A DNA stretch of 64,000 bases, from assembly GCF_026013615.1 (NCBI RefSeq), contig NZ_JAPDPI010000004.1:62001-126000 (forward strand), given 5' to 3'. This DNA is from Plebeiibacterium marinum. GTDB taxonomy: Bacteria; Bacteroidota; Bacteroidia; Bacteroidales; Marinilabiliaceae. Position numbers and translations under genes: made by a program. Shown here piece after piece: positions 8,275 through 15,925 of the stretch (its first letter is position 1; the number at the start of each line of letters is the position of its first letter). The notes beneath the pieces were generated by a model that worked only from the letters and a program-made list of their open reading frames with translations, searched no databases and was not told the DNA's origin.

Positions 8275-8463
8275 TTAACCCTAAACTCTAATCTATGAAA
8301 AAAAATCTTATGCTTTATGCTTTGTTAAACGATATGGGATTAAAAATGTTTACAATAAAACCTTAAATAATGTTATTTGTTGGAAACATAAAGTTGGAGC
8401 GTTATTAAACGCTCCAAACAAAACTTAAACCCTAACCTAATTTATGAAAAAACACTTTGCTTT
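8275..8463 (+). repeat. Duplicated leader element: two similar CCCTAA...ATGAAAAAA segments
   Basis: Two segments of about 40 nt, at 8275-8315 and 8425-8463, share the wording TTAAnCCCTAAnC..CTAATnTATGAAAAAAnnC..TTnTGCTTT. Each follows a hairpin: the terminator at 8237, and a perfect 10-bp inverted repeat at 8394-8417. Each would start a mini-ORF beginning MKK (23 residues, 8295-8366; 40 residues, 8444-8566). Neither mini-ORF has a recognisable domain or good coding signs. The 5' wording resembles leaders seen before many Bacteroidota genes, so these may be remnants of small genes or a non-coding element. Confidence 0.55.
8394..8417. other. Perfect 10-bp inverted repeat (hairpin)
   Basis: TTGGAGCGTT, an ATTA spacer, then AACGCTCCAA. 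There is no T tract on either side, so it is not a canonical terminator. It stands between the two copies of the leader element in the 395-nt gap 8230-8624, which otherwise holds no recognisable gene. Confidence 0.7.
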
Positions 8464-8624
8464 CCACTCTGAACTAATATCAAAACCCGTGCCGATAATG
8501 ACACAATCTCTTCTATTGCGCCATACTTTAACATTTATTAATAATACATATTTATTGAACAGGTAAGGTATAGTATATTCTTACGCAATAATCCTTATTT
8601 TTGCGATCTTAAAATATAACCTCA

Positions 8625-9419
8625 ATGGAAGACAGGATTAAACTGGCACGCAAGAATTTTGATTCGTACTACTATTCTTTTTCAAATCTCTCTGAAAATC
8701 ATAAAAGAAACTTCAGGATAAAATACGACCACTCCATCCGGGTTTCTGAGATATGTGGCACAATTGCAGATAATCTTAAACTAAACACATCTGACAAAAC
8801 TTTGGCCATTACCATTGGGTTATTTCACGACATTGGCCGTTTTAAACAGCTGATTGATTATAACACTTTTAATGATGCAACTTCCATTGACCATGCTGCT
8901 TGTTCTGTTAAGGTGTTACAAGAGAATAACATGCTCCTGGATTTTAAAGATGCTGATACGATATATGCTGCCATCCAACATCATAACAAACTAAAAATAC
9001 CTGATCACTTAGCAGGCCGGGAACTTTTTTTTGCACAACTCATCCGGGATGCTGACAAGCTGGATATTTTAAAGGTTATTACCGATTATTATACTGCTCC
9101 TATGAAAAAAGCCAACCATACACTTACCTGGGAAATGCCGGCTGGCCAAACTGTTTCGCATATGATTACTGAACAAATCCTGGCAGGGGAACAGATTTCA
9201 AGGGCAAACATAAAAAACCAACTGGATATTAAAGTCATGCAGTTATCCTGGGTATTTGATTTAAATTTTAAACCCTCACTGGAAATACTTAAAGAGAAGG
9301 GATATATCAATATAATTGCAAATTGTTTACCCCAAAATAAAACTACGGATAAAATAACTGAGAAAGTATTTAGTTTTTTAAATCAAACCATAAAAGCAAC
9401 CGTTAATCCCGCAGACTAA
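8625..9419 (+). CDS. HD-domain phosphohydrolase family protein
   Basis: A 264-residue cytoplasmic protein of the HD superfamily of metal-dependent phosphohydrolases. The metal-binding set is visible: H in YDHSIRV near residue 36, the HD pair in GLFHDIGRF near 67-72, further histidines in DHAACSVKVL and QHHNKL, and a D in IRDADKLDIL near 138. This arrangement is typical of small HD proteins acting on nucleotides, but the substrate is unknown. A -7-like box (TATTTTTG at 8596-8603) precedes it without a convincing -33 box. It is convergent with the small PspC-domain gene. Confidence 0.85.
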   Translation: MEDRIKLARKNFDSYYYSFSNLSENHKRNFRIKYDHSIRVSEICGTIADNLKLNTSDKTLAITIGLFHDIGRFKQLIDYNTFNDATSIDHAACSVKVLQENNMLLDFKDADTIYAAIQHHNKLKIPDHLAGRELFFAQLIRDADKLDILKVITDYYTAPMKKANHTLTWEMPAGQTVSHMITEQILAGEQISRANIKNQLDIKVMQLSWVFDLNFKPSLEILKEKGYINIIANCLPQNKTTDKITEKVFSFLNQTIKATVNPAD

Positions 9420-9434
9420 TAATTCTGTCACACT

Positions 9435-9584
9435 CTATTTGGATAGCATTTTCACAATCCATAATATGATGTATAAACCCAAACCTGTTCCAAAAAACAG
9501 CACAGAAACTACAAATGCTATCCTGATCAATTTTACATCCCAACCTAGTTTTTCACTAAGCCATTCTGATACGCCTAAAATCAT
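9435..9584 (-). CDS. Small PspC-domain membrane protein (49 aa)
   Basis: A 49-residue ORF from an ATG at 9584 to a TAG at 9435, missed by usual length cutoffs. It reads MILGVSEWLSEKLGWDV, then KLIRIAFVVSVLFFGTGLGL and YIILWIVKMLSK. This matches the PspC domain: an amphipathic GV..wLaeklg.D..liRi segment, a Gly-containing transmembrane stretch, and a final LYxILW motif. PspC proteins sense or respond to membrane stress. Here the domain stands alone. It lies 25 nt downstream of the membrane protein at 9610 on the same strand and is likely co-transcribed with it. Confidence 0.8.
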   Translation of the reverse strand: MILGVSEWLSEKLGWDVKLIRIAFVVSVLFFGTGLGLYIILWIVKMLSK

Positions 9585-9609
9585 AATAATTTGTTTTAAG
9601 GTTAAAAAA

Positions 9610-10038
9610 CTATAAACACTTTAATGTTTTGCGATTATAAATATAACCTATTAAAAGGACACATAAACCAAGTAGAGCCAAAAATGTAGGAGGCTTTGCG
9701 GTTGAATGGGTTCTGAGTATTAAAGTGGCATAAATAGAAGTTAAATCTATTGTTACACCAGTTGCAAATATTATCCCGGGAATCCAGCTTATTTTTGTTA
9801 ACGAAAATTTAACCTGAAGCAGCGCAATAACTATTGCCACTGCAAGAAACCCACCTCCAACAGCCCGCATTAAAGCCAATATTAAAATCTGCACACTACT
9901 ATCCAAATCATTCCAGGTTGCATGTAAAGCCTCTCCATGGTATGACATAAAAGTATTATTAAAAAGATATAAACAGCCAAATATAAAAAGGATAACAGAC
10001 GCAAGATAGTTGGATATATTTCCTATTTTCTCATTCAT
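9610..10038 (-). CDS. Conserved four-helix membrane protein of unknown function
   Basis: A 142-residue protein with four predicted transmembrane segments (about residues 12-30, 50-75, 85-107 and 118-135). It contains MSYHGEAL, DLDSSVQILILALMRAVGGGFLA and a final short basic tail. I recall similar small integral membrane proteins with the LMRAxGGG motif in Bacteroidota, but no function is known to me. It probably forms a two-gene unit with the PspC-domain gene downstream. The ATG at 10038 is the only good start. Confidence 0.6.
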   Translation of the reverse strand: MNEKIGNISNYLASVILFIFGCLYLFNNTFMSYHGEALHATWNDLDSSVQILILALMRAVGGGFLAVAIVIALLQVKFSLTKISWIPGIIFATGVTIDLTSIYATLILRTHSTAKPPTFLALLGLCVLLIGYIYNRKTLKCL

Positions 10039-10167
10039 AGTTTTTTACATAAGTTATGTCGGTAATTCATCTTAGAGCATTCGAAACTATAAAAAAAAAT
10101 ATACATACAGCAATATAGTAGTTAAAATTTATCCATCAGCTACACACTTCAATGCAGACTTTAATCA

Positions 10168-10198
10168 TTGATTACCATCACTTGCTCATATATTTTTG
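10168..10198 (+). promoter_or_regulatory. Probable Bacteroidota promoter for the cysteine desulfidase-type gene
   Basis: TTG at 10168-10170 and TATTTTTG at 10191-10198, with the spacing expected for -33/-7 elements. Transcription would begin near 10205, leaving a leader of about 88 nt before the ATG at 10293. The -33 element is incomplete. Confidence 0.5.
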
Positions 10199-10292
10199 CA
10201 TACCAGGTCACCCATATTAAAAAAAAAGTTGTCTTAGTAATATACCAGGACCACAAATGGCACTGTGTATTTTCAAATTAAAATATAAACAA

Positions 10293-11573
10293 ATGGATAA
10301 ATCTGATAAATTATATTCTGCCTACCTGGACATTCTGCATGAAGAACTTATGCCAGCCATGGGGTGCACCGAACCCATTGCCATTGCTTATGCAGCAGCC
10401 ATGGCGCGAAAAGTACTTGAAGATATGCCCGATCGGGTTGAAGTGTATGCTAGCGACAACATTATTAAAAACGTAAAGAGTGTTGTTGTTCCCAACACAG
10501 GTAACTTAAGGGGAATTAAGGCTGCTACAGCTGCAGGTATTGTTGCCGGAAATGCAGATAAAGTTCTTGAAGTAATCTCGGAAGTAAGCAGGGAAAAACA
10601 AAAAGAAATCGCTCTCTTTCTTGACTCCACCGACATTAGCCTGCACAACTCCCCGAATGATATTATCTTTGACATCATTGTTAAGGTTTATGCAGGCAGT
10701 TCATGTGCCTCGGTACAAATTTCCCATTACCATACAAATATTGTTCACATAGGGAAAGATGACAAGGAGGTATTTCATACCCAGCCATGCGATGACATAA
10801 ACCAAACAACTGTTACCGACAGGTCAATAATGACGGTTGAAGGCATTATCGACTTTGCAGAATCTGTTGATATTGATAAGGTAAAAGATGCCTTGCAGAA
10901 GCAGGTAAAATATAACTCAGCTATAGCTGAAGAAGGAATTAAAAACAAATGGGGCGCAAATGTTGGTTCTGTATTATTAAATACTTGGGGAAATGACATT
11001 AAAACAAGGGCGAAAGCCTTTGCTGCTGCCGGATCGGACGCCAGAATGAGCGGATGTGAACTGCCTGTTGTAATTGTTTCCGGAAGTGGAAACCAGGGAT
11101 TGGCAGCCTCTGTGCCTGTTATTGAATATGCCAAAGAACTCCAGGTTGATCAGGATACTTTATATAGGGCCTTATTGATTTCAAACCTGGTTACCATCCA
11201 TCAAAAAACCGGAATCGGAAGGCTTTCTGCCTATTGTGGAGCCATATCTGCCGGCATCGGAGCTGGTGCAGGAATCACTTGGCTTTTGGGTGGTAAATAT
11301 GAAGAAGTTGCCCATACTATTGTGAATGCCCTGGCAATTGTATCCGGAATTATTTGTGATGGAGCCAAACCCTCTTGTGCCGGAAAAATTGCCTCTGCTG
11401 TTGAAGCAGGTATACTCGGTTATCATATGTATAAAAACGGACAACAATTTTATGCAGGAGAAGGCATTGTAACAAAAGGCGTTGAAAATACAATTAAAAA
11501 CATCGGCCGACTAGGTAGAGACGGTATGGCCCAAACGGATAAAGAAATTATAAAAATCATGCTTGGTGAGTAA
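10293..11573 (+). CDS. L-cysteine desulfidase / serine dehydratase-alpha-like protein (UPF0597, CyuA/YhaM family)
   Basis: Members of this family degrade L-cysteine to pyruvate, ammonia and sulfide using a 4Fe-4S cluster. The 426-residue length fits (about 430 in enterobacteria). Conserved cysteines are visible in MGCTEPIA (C25), MSGCELP, AYCGAISAGIGAG and ICDGAKPSCAGK; three of these are the likely cluster ligands. I chose the ATG at 10293 (MDKSDK...), which matches the family N-terminus; an in-frame ATG at 10257 would add 12 residues. It stands alone with a likely promoter at 10168 and a strong terminator at 11608. Confidence 0.88.
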   Translation: MDKSDKLYSAYLDILHEELMPAMGCTEPIAIAYAAAMARKVLEDMPDRVEVYASDNIIKNVKSVVVPNTGNLRGIKAATAAGIVAGNADKVLEVISEVSREKQKEIALFLDSTDISLHNSPNDIIFDIIVKVYAGSSCASVQISHYHTNIVHIGKDDKEVFHTQPCDDINQTTVTDRSIMTVEGIIDFAESVDIDKVKDALQKQVKYNSAIAEEGIKNKWGANVGSVLLNTWGNDIKTRAKAFAAAGSDARMSGCELPVVIVSGSGNQGLAASVPVIEYAKELQVDQDTLYRALLISNLVTIHQKTGIGRLSAYCGAISAGIGAGAGITWLLGGKYEEVAHTIVNALAIVSGIICDGAKPSCAGKIASAVEAGILGYHMYKNGQQFYAGEGIVTKGVENTIKNIGRLGRDGMAQTDKEIIKIMLGE

Positions 11574-11607
11574 GGTTTACAACCTTCTTAGTTGCTGACA
11601 ATAATAC

Positions 11608-11644
11608 AAAACACCGGGAACACTTATTCTCCCGGTGTTTTTTT
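11608..11644. terminator. Strong bidirectional intrinsic terminator
   Basis: AAAACACCGGGA (11608-11619) pairs perfectly with TCCCGGTGTTTT (11630-11641), with a T tract to 11644. The A tract on the left makes it functional for the convergent minus-strand gene ending at 11658 as well. Confidence 0.92.
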
Positions 11645-11657
11645 GATGTTTTTGAAC

Positions 11658-12518
11658 TTATTTCAAATAGCTTTTTGAAGGAACATAGCCCCTAACCAGC
11701 TTATCCCTATACCCTGCTTGTAAAAGGTAATTATAAACAAGTAACTGGATGATTTCATTCCCCTCTGCTAACAACTGTGAAGACAAAACCTTATCCAACT
11801 GTTTATTTATTAACCGTTCTGTCTTTACCAATTGTATAATATTATTTAAAGTAGTGACAGGTACATTTGATTGCAACATTTGAAATACACTTTCAGGATT
11901 CTTTTTATACAAATCTCTTACTTGCTCTAATGTCATTGACCCTTGTAATCCTAAGTTACCGGAATCCCAATTTCGAATAGTCGTTTCCCTAACAATATCT
12001 TTTATTTCTCCATTTACAATGTGCCATAAAACATAACAAGTTTTTACCGCACCCCGAACACAATCATACCCGGTACTTACAACCGTAGCGCCAGAAAAGG
12101 CATCTACATTATAATACGCTTCTTCTGACTCGTGAGGAGAGAGCTTATCTAACTTATAGAATCCAAGTTCTGAATTTTGATCATTGAGTAGCTCGTGCAA
12201 CCGAAGATAATCTCTATCATTAAATATTTCACTATCTATTTTGGCTAATCCGGTTTTATCCTTAAAACCTAACTTTAAAAAATTACCCCATGCATCCCAA
12301 TAAATGCGTACATTCATGGGATAACACTCTTTTATATCGGAGGGATACTCGTTAATGTCCATGTAATAATAAACCGGCAATCCCTTTTCATCATTAACCT
12401 GAAATAGCTGACATGCAGCCGACTTTTCATATACCAATTTAGGTTCAGCATTATTTTTTGCTTGTGCGTTCATGCTCATCCAAAGCAACGCTATCGCTAT
12501 ATAAATACAGTTTTTCAT
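11658..12518 (-). CDS. Secreted FMN_bind-like protein with a DxxSGAT flavinylation-type motif
   Basis: A 286-residue protein with a signal peptide (residues 1-20, ending NAQA). Its central part contains VDAFSGATVVSTGYDCVRGAV, split here as DAFSGAT (139-145) and the following helix. This matches the Dxx(S/T)GAT sequence at which ApbE/Ftp transferases attach FMN to threonine in NqrC, RnfG and FMN_bind proteins, making T145 the candidate. The rest is unlike classic FMN_bind proteins, and the C-terminal 100 residues look helical and novel. It is the last gene of the minus-strand redox locus, before a strong terminator. No apbE is in the window. The domain call is from one motif and its context, so is tentative. 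Confidence 0.6.
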   Translation of the reverse strand: MKNCIYIAIALLWMSMNAQAKNNAEPKLVYEKSAACQLFQVNDEKGLPVYYYMDINEYPSDIKECYPMNVRIYWDAWGNFLKLGFKDKTGLAKIDSEIFNDRDYLRLHELLNDQNSELGFYKLDKLSPHESEEAYYNVDAFSGATVVSTGYDCVRGAVKTCYVLWHIVNGEIKDIVRETTIRNWDSGNLGLQGSMTLEQVRDLYKKNPESVFQMLQSNVPVTTLNNIIQLVKTERLINKQLDKVLSSQLLAEGNEIIQLLVYNYLLQAGYRDKLVRGYVPSKSYLK

Positions 12519-12563
12519 AAAGTTTCAATTTTCAATTAACAGTTATCAGTCTTCTGTAATCGG

Positions 12564-12622
12564 CTTACCCTTTAACCTTTTTCCCTTTAACCTTTCCCCT
12601 TGTTCCTTTCTCCTTGTTCCCT
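12564..12622. repeat. Degenerate pyrimidine-rich intergenic repeat
   Basis: The 106-nt gap between the FMN_bind-like and DUF5777 genes contains CCCTTTAACCTTT twice and CCTTGTTCC twice in tandem, interleaved with CCCTT and CTTTC units. No coding or hairpin structure is apparent. Confidence 0.6.
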
Positions 12623-12624
12623 TC

Positions 12625-13467
12625 TTAATTTGTATGTGGTTTTACGTTGATGTTAAATCCAAAGCAAAATTGTTCAGGGTTGAATCCGATTTGGTTGTTC
12701 AGGTATTCTTTGGCGGGATTGATATGACTTCCATTGGATACAAACAGTTGAAAATTATGCGTTCGGGTTTTAAATATCATTCCCAGTGTTACCAAAGGTT
12801 TGGGTTGTTGTGGATTTTCTTCGGAGGCAGAAGCCAGTCCTAAAGGAAAATCAAAGGAGGCAAACACGGCTTTTTTTCTATTCAGTTTAAATGAAAGTGA
12901 TGGGTTAATAGCCAGAAAAGTAGAAAAGTTACCTTCCGGAACGATATTGAAATGTGCTATAGTTGCATTGGCCATCATTTCCCAACGATGATTAAAAATA
13001 TGTGTAAGAGAAAGTTGAGAAGTGTAGAAAAAGCGATTGATAAAGTAATAGTTTTCACCAAAATACTTTTCATCGCGGCCATCGATAGAAACACTAAAGC
13101 TGGCGGCCAGACCAACAGGATTATCTAACTCTTTATTTTGTTCTGATAAAAGATAACGGATTCCCAGTTCCTGCGTTTTATTTAGCTTTTCGGTTAAAAA
13201 GTAAGCTGAAAAAACATCGCTAAAACCATATTCTAAACCCATTTGAATATTGGCCGAACCATAAACTCCAAACATATCTTTAAAACCATTTTCGCCAATC
13301 GCATCAAAATAGTGAATCACAAAAATCTGGTTTTGCCCTTTGTAAGGCATATTGGTGGTGGGATGATTTACCAAACGTCCATCCCAAATATGATTGGCTG
13401 AATTGTGTTGAGCATGCAGCATACCTGAGAGTATGAGCATGATGAATATGATAACTTTCCTTTCCAT
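12625..13467 (-). CDS. DUF5777-family outer-membrane beta-barrel protein
   Basis: A 280-residue exported barrel: signal peptide (MERKVIIFIMLILSGMLHAQ), then alternating amphipathic strands and a C-terminal strand typical of outer-membrane proteins (FCFGFNINVKPHTN). The opening HIWDGRLVNHPTTNMPYKGQ and the FVIHYFDAIG...DMFGVYGSANIQMGLEYGF segment fit the DUF5777 barrel family, which in Bacteroidota often neighbours cytochrome c and YceI genes. I chose the ATG at 13467; a TTG at 13476 is the alternative. It begins 13 nt after the upstream cytochrome c lipoprotein gene and is therefore in the operon. Its function is not known. Confidence 0.75.
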   Translation of the reverse strand: MERKVIIFIMLILSGMLHAQHNSANHIWDGRLVNHPTTNMPYKGQNQIFVIHYFDAIGENGFKDMFGVYGSANIQMGLEYGFSDVFSAYFLTEKLNKTQELGIRYLLSEQNKELDNPVGLAASFSVSIDGRDEKYFGENYYFINRFFYTSQLSLTHIFNHRWEMMANATIAHFNIVPEGNFSTFLAINPSLSFKLNRKKAVFASFDFPLGLASASEENPQQPKPLVTLGMIFKTRTHNFQLFVSNGSHINPAKEYLNNQIGFNPEQFCFGFNINVKPHTN

Positions 13468-13480
13468 ATGCTTCAATCGT

Positions 13481-13981
13481 TTAATTGTCTTCGGCTCCCT
13501 GCTGAATCCAAAGCTGTATTTTCTTTAACTCATTATCGGTAATAGCGCCTTCAAAAGGATGACTGTCTTTTAGTTTTAGTACCAATTTGCTTGATGAAGC
13601 ATCGCCCTCTTCAATATAATTGCCTGTCCATAATGCCTGATAAGCTTCGTTTTGTAATAAACTAGGATACGATACTACACCATCATGGCAAGAAATACAG
13701 GAACTTTTAAAAATGGGAATGATGTCTTCGCTAAAACTGATAGCCTGTGTTTCTTCTATCTCTTTTTCAATGATTACATCGTAATAGCAACCATGAACAA
13801 TAAGAGTAAAGGCAAGAAAACTAAGTGCTTTTGTAAACCTTCTTATTAGTTGAGGAGACACAAGTATAAAGATGCAAGTATCAAGACACAAGACGCGAGA
13901 TACCTGATTAAATGGCAAGAGCTTTTTCTTTGAAAAACCAATGCTACTTTTAGATGTTTGGAACGTTCTTTTATTTTGCAT
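13481..13981 (-). CDS. Mono-heme cytochrome c lipoprotein, N-terminus disturbed by a repeat
   Basis: The heme site is CISCH within FKSSCISCHDG, and the C-terminus ends in IQLWIQQGAEDN, the LxxWIxxGA ending of planctomycete-type (PSCyt1-like) cytochrome domains. A lipobox (IVHGC) follows the hydrophobic stretch ALSFLAFTL, but in the ATG-started frame (13981) it sits at about residue 65, far too deep for a signal peptide. The bases at 13861-13905 coding for the stretch before it are an intergenic-type repeat. Start at the GTG at 13861 (MSPQLIRRFTKAL...) would give a normal lipoprotein signal. I give the outer ATG, 11 nt after the upstream stop; the true start is uncertain. It is probably anchored in the envelope as an electron carrier. 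Confidence 0.7.
   Translation of the reverse strand: MQNKRTFQTSKSSIGFSKKKLLPFNQVSRVLCLDTCIFILVSPQLIRRFTKALSFLAFTLIVHGCYYDVIIEKEIEETQAISFSEDIIPIFKSSCISCHDGVVSYPSLLQNEAYQALWTGNYIEEGDASSSKLVLKLKDSHPFEGAITDNELKKIQLWIQQGAEDN
13861..13905 (+). repeat. Degenerate repeat of the CAAGTATCAAGAC family, inside a gene 5' end
   Basis: Contains ATGCAAGTATCAAGACACAA and GACGCGAGATAC. The same wording occurs in reverse orientation at 17101-17170. The copy falls in the 5' part of the cytochrome c lipoprotein gene. Confidence 0.65.
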
Positions 13982-13991
13982 CTGATTCTGA

Positions 13992-14678
13992 TTAATTGTT
14001 TAAAGCACCTTGTTCTATCCAATCCATCACCAGCTGTCGGTCGGCTTCTGTAGCTGAACTACTGGCCGGATGGTTAAAGTCAATTTCCTTTTGCAGCACT
14101 TTTAGTAAATAACTATAGTCGGCACCATTCGGATAAACCAATACCATATTGGGTTGCATAAATGCAGCTACATTTACCAAATGCTCGTAGCTGTTGTCCG
14201 GCGTCAGATTTAAACCGGCAGCGATATCTCCGGCCGAACTACCATGACAAACTACACAGTTGTTAAAAACCTGTCGTTGCACTCTATCATAAGTAATCAA
14301 CTGAATATTTTCGATTGATTCGTTGATATTGTCGTACACATCATAGGTACCTAAATCCAAAACTTTTACTTTGTAAATGCCATTTTCTGTCAGATAGAGC
14401 TGCGCATTGTAACTACCTTCTGCAACCTCGTAAATACTGGCATTAACACTACTGTTTGCAGGTTGATTCAGGTTAATATGGGCAACCGGATTGCGGGTGT
14501 CATCGTCCTCAAATAAACCAATATGCAACAGTTGACCTTCGGGCCAGAATTCCGGATCGATAAAGGAAAGCGACATATTTACATTCCAGGTATTGCCCAC
14601 TTCTTCCTCGTAAGGATGTGTGCAACTACTGAAAAAAGTTATGCCACTTACTACTAAAATTCCTATCCACTTCATCAT
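13992..14678 (-). CDS. Cytochrome c-domain lipoprotein with an N-terminal beta-sandwich-like region
   Basis: A 228-residue lipoprotein: MMKWIGILVVSGITFFSSC gives a lipobox ending at C19. An all-beta region of about 100 residues follows, then a heme site CVVCH in NNCVVCHGSSAGDIAAG and the LVMDWIEQGALNN ending, which parallels the WIQQGAEDN ending of the next gene. The two cytochromes thus look like related PSCyt1-type domains. I chose the ATG at 14678: it gives the signal peptide directly and has AAAGG just upstream, whereas the upstream GTG/ATG options add cytoplasmic-looking residues that overlap the previous gene. It begins 10 nt after the porin stop, in an operon. Confidence 0.82.
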   Translation of the reverse strand: MMKWIGILVVSGITFFSSCTHPYEEEVGNTWNVNMSLSFIDPEFWPEGQLLHIGLFEDDDTRNPVAHINLNQPANSSVNASIYEVAEGSYNAQLYLTENGIYKVKVLDLGTYDVYDNINESIENIQLITYDRVQRQVFNNCVVCHGSSAGDIAAGLNLTPDNSYEHLVNVAAFMQPNMVLVYPNGADYSYLLKVLQKEIDFNHPASSSATEADRQLVMDWIEQGALNN

Positions 14679-14688
14679 ACCTTTAGGT

Positions 14689-15912
14689 TTAAAATGCAAA
14701 TTGCAGTTGAACACAAACGCTATGCTCACTCATCCCATTGTCATCATCATTGGCTTCGGCCACAGAGGCATGGCCTGCTTTACCCATAAACTGATACATG
14801 GTTTGAATTTTTAGATTATGTCCGGCCAAAAAGTAGTTAAAACCAACAGCAGGCATATATAAGTATCCGGCTTCATCAATGGAGTTTCTGTCCATCATAT
14901 CAAAACGGGTTGCCAACTGTACTTTAGGCGATAAAAAATACCCAGCCTGAGCGTATCCTCCCCAGAAAGTATATACCGGAGATGTTTGCTGACGCTCCAC
15001 AAAATCCATACTAAGCAGGTAGGCTTCAGCAGCCACATACCAGCGGTTATATAAAAGGGCAAACTCGCAACCTGCTCTCATATCGTTGCTGCTTTCGTAG
15101 TTGGCTTCCAGACTATAAGAACCAGATACACCCAATAGCATATATTTTTCATCTAAACGATCGGGGTGTCCCTGATATTTAGGCATCTCGCCTAAGGACA
15201 TGTACACCAATCTCCCAGAGTATAAAAGTGCAGGAAGTCCAGTGTCATCACTAATGGAATTAGTTGCGCTATTAACACCAATTCCGGTTCCATTAAAAAC
15301 GCCCAATTGATATCCAATTTTTTTATTGAGAACACCATGCATCTGAACACCAATATCAAAACCTGTAGCAATAGTGGGATTGACAGAGTTGATACTGAAT
15401 GGCACATTTACTCTGGCATTTAATGATGTGGGTAATAATGGAAATAAGGTTTGTCCGTTGCGGGATAAATAAGCCTGATTAAAAGGTGTTTTAAATTTAC
15501 CAATACGAAAACGAAGCGCATCACTTTGGTTAATATCGAACCAGGCCTGGTTTAAAATAGCAGCACCTGATGAGGCTGCATTTAAGGCTACGTTATAGGT
15601 AATTTTATTAAACGCTTTACCTGCAAAACCCACCAATGCAAAAGGAACTGCAAAACCAGAGTTCATTACGTTATCTTCTTCGGCCAGGCTTAGACCTTCA
15701 TCATCGTAGTAATTATAAATGCCACGAGTTTGAATTAAGGTATACGGTTTAAAAAGGAAATCACCTTTTTTAGTACTCCATGTCATTCCGTCTTTATCGG
15801 CAATAGAAATTAAACCGTTGTCGATATATTTATTTAAAGTGCTGTCGGTTTGCGCCTGAATAAACGAAACCGATAAGCAAAACAGGATTAATAGGTATAA
15901 ATTCTTCATCAT
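14689..15912 (-). CDS. Porin-like outer-membrane beta-barrel (OprP/OprO-type)
   Basis: A 407-residue barrel: signal peptide MMKNLYLLILFCLSVSFIQAQ, then an N-terminal GMTWSTKKGDFLFKPYTLIQTRGIY region typical of phosphate-selective porin O/P-like proteins (SxDGRxxFRPRG in Proteobacteria), IGKFKTPFNQ, and a C-terminal aromatic strand ending in QLQFAF. I chose the ATG at 15912 because GAGGAGG lies 7-13 nt upstream, one of the few strong Shine-Dalgarno sequences in the window. It starts 13 nt after the Rid-like gene stops. The solute is unknown; despite the family name, phosphate specificity cannot be inferred. Confidence 0.8.
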   Translation of the reverse strand: MMKNLYLLILFCLSVSFIQAQTDSTLNKYIDNGLISIADKDGMTWSTKKGDFLFKPYTLIQTRGIYNYYDDEGLSLAEEDNVMNSGFAVPFALVGFAGKAFNKITYNVALNAASSGAAILNQAWFDINQSDALRFRIGKFKTPFNQAYLSRNGQTLFPLLPTSLNARVNVPFSINSVNPTIATGFDIGVQMHGVLNKKIGYQLGVFNGTGIGVNSATNSISDDTGLPALLYSGRLVYMSLGEMPKYQGHPDRLDEKYMLLGVSGSYSLEANYESSNDMRAGCEFALLYNRWYVAAEAYLLSMDFVERQQTSPVYTFWGGYAQAGYFLSPKVQLATRFDMMDRNSIDEAGYLYMPAVGFNYFLAGHNLKIQTMYQFMGKAGHASVAEANDDDNGMSEHSVCVQLQFAF

Positions 15913-15925
15913 TATTTCCTCCTCA

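Noticed and set aside
8394-8417. Terminator at the perfect hairpin
   Set aside because: No T tract on either strand. The real terminator of the operon is at 8237.
12634-12991. Plus-strand ORFs in the DUF5777 gene
   Set aside because: They lie wholly within the minus-strand barrel gene and have no signal or domain.
14689-15912. Phosphate-specific porin
   Set aside because: Family resemblance to OprO/P alone does not show phosphate specificity, and no phosphate genes are near.
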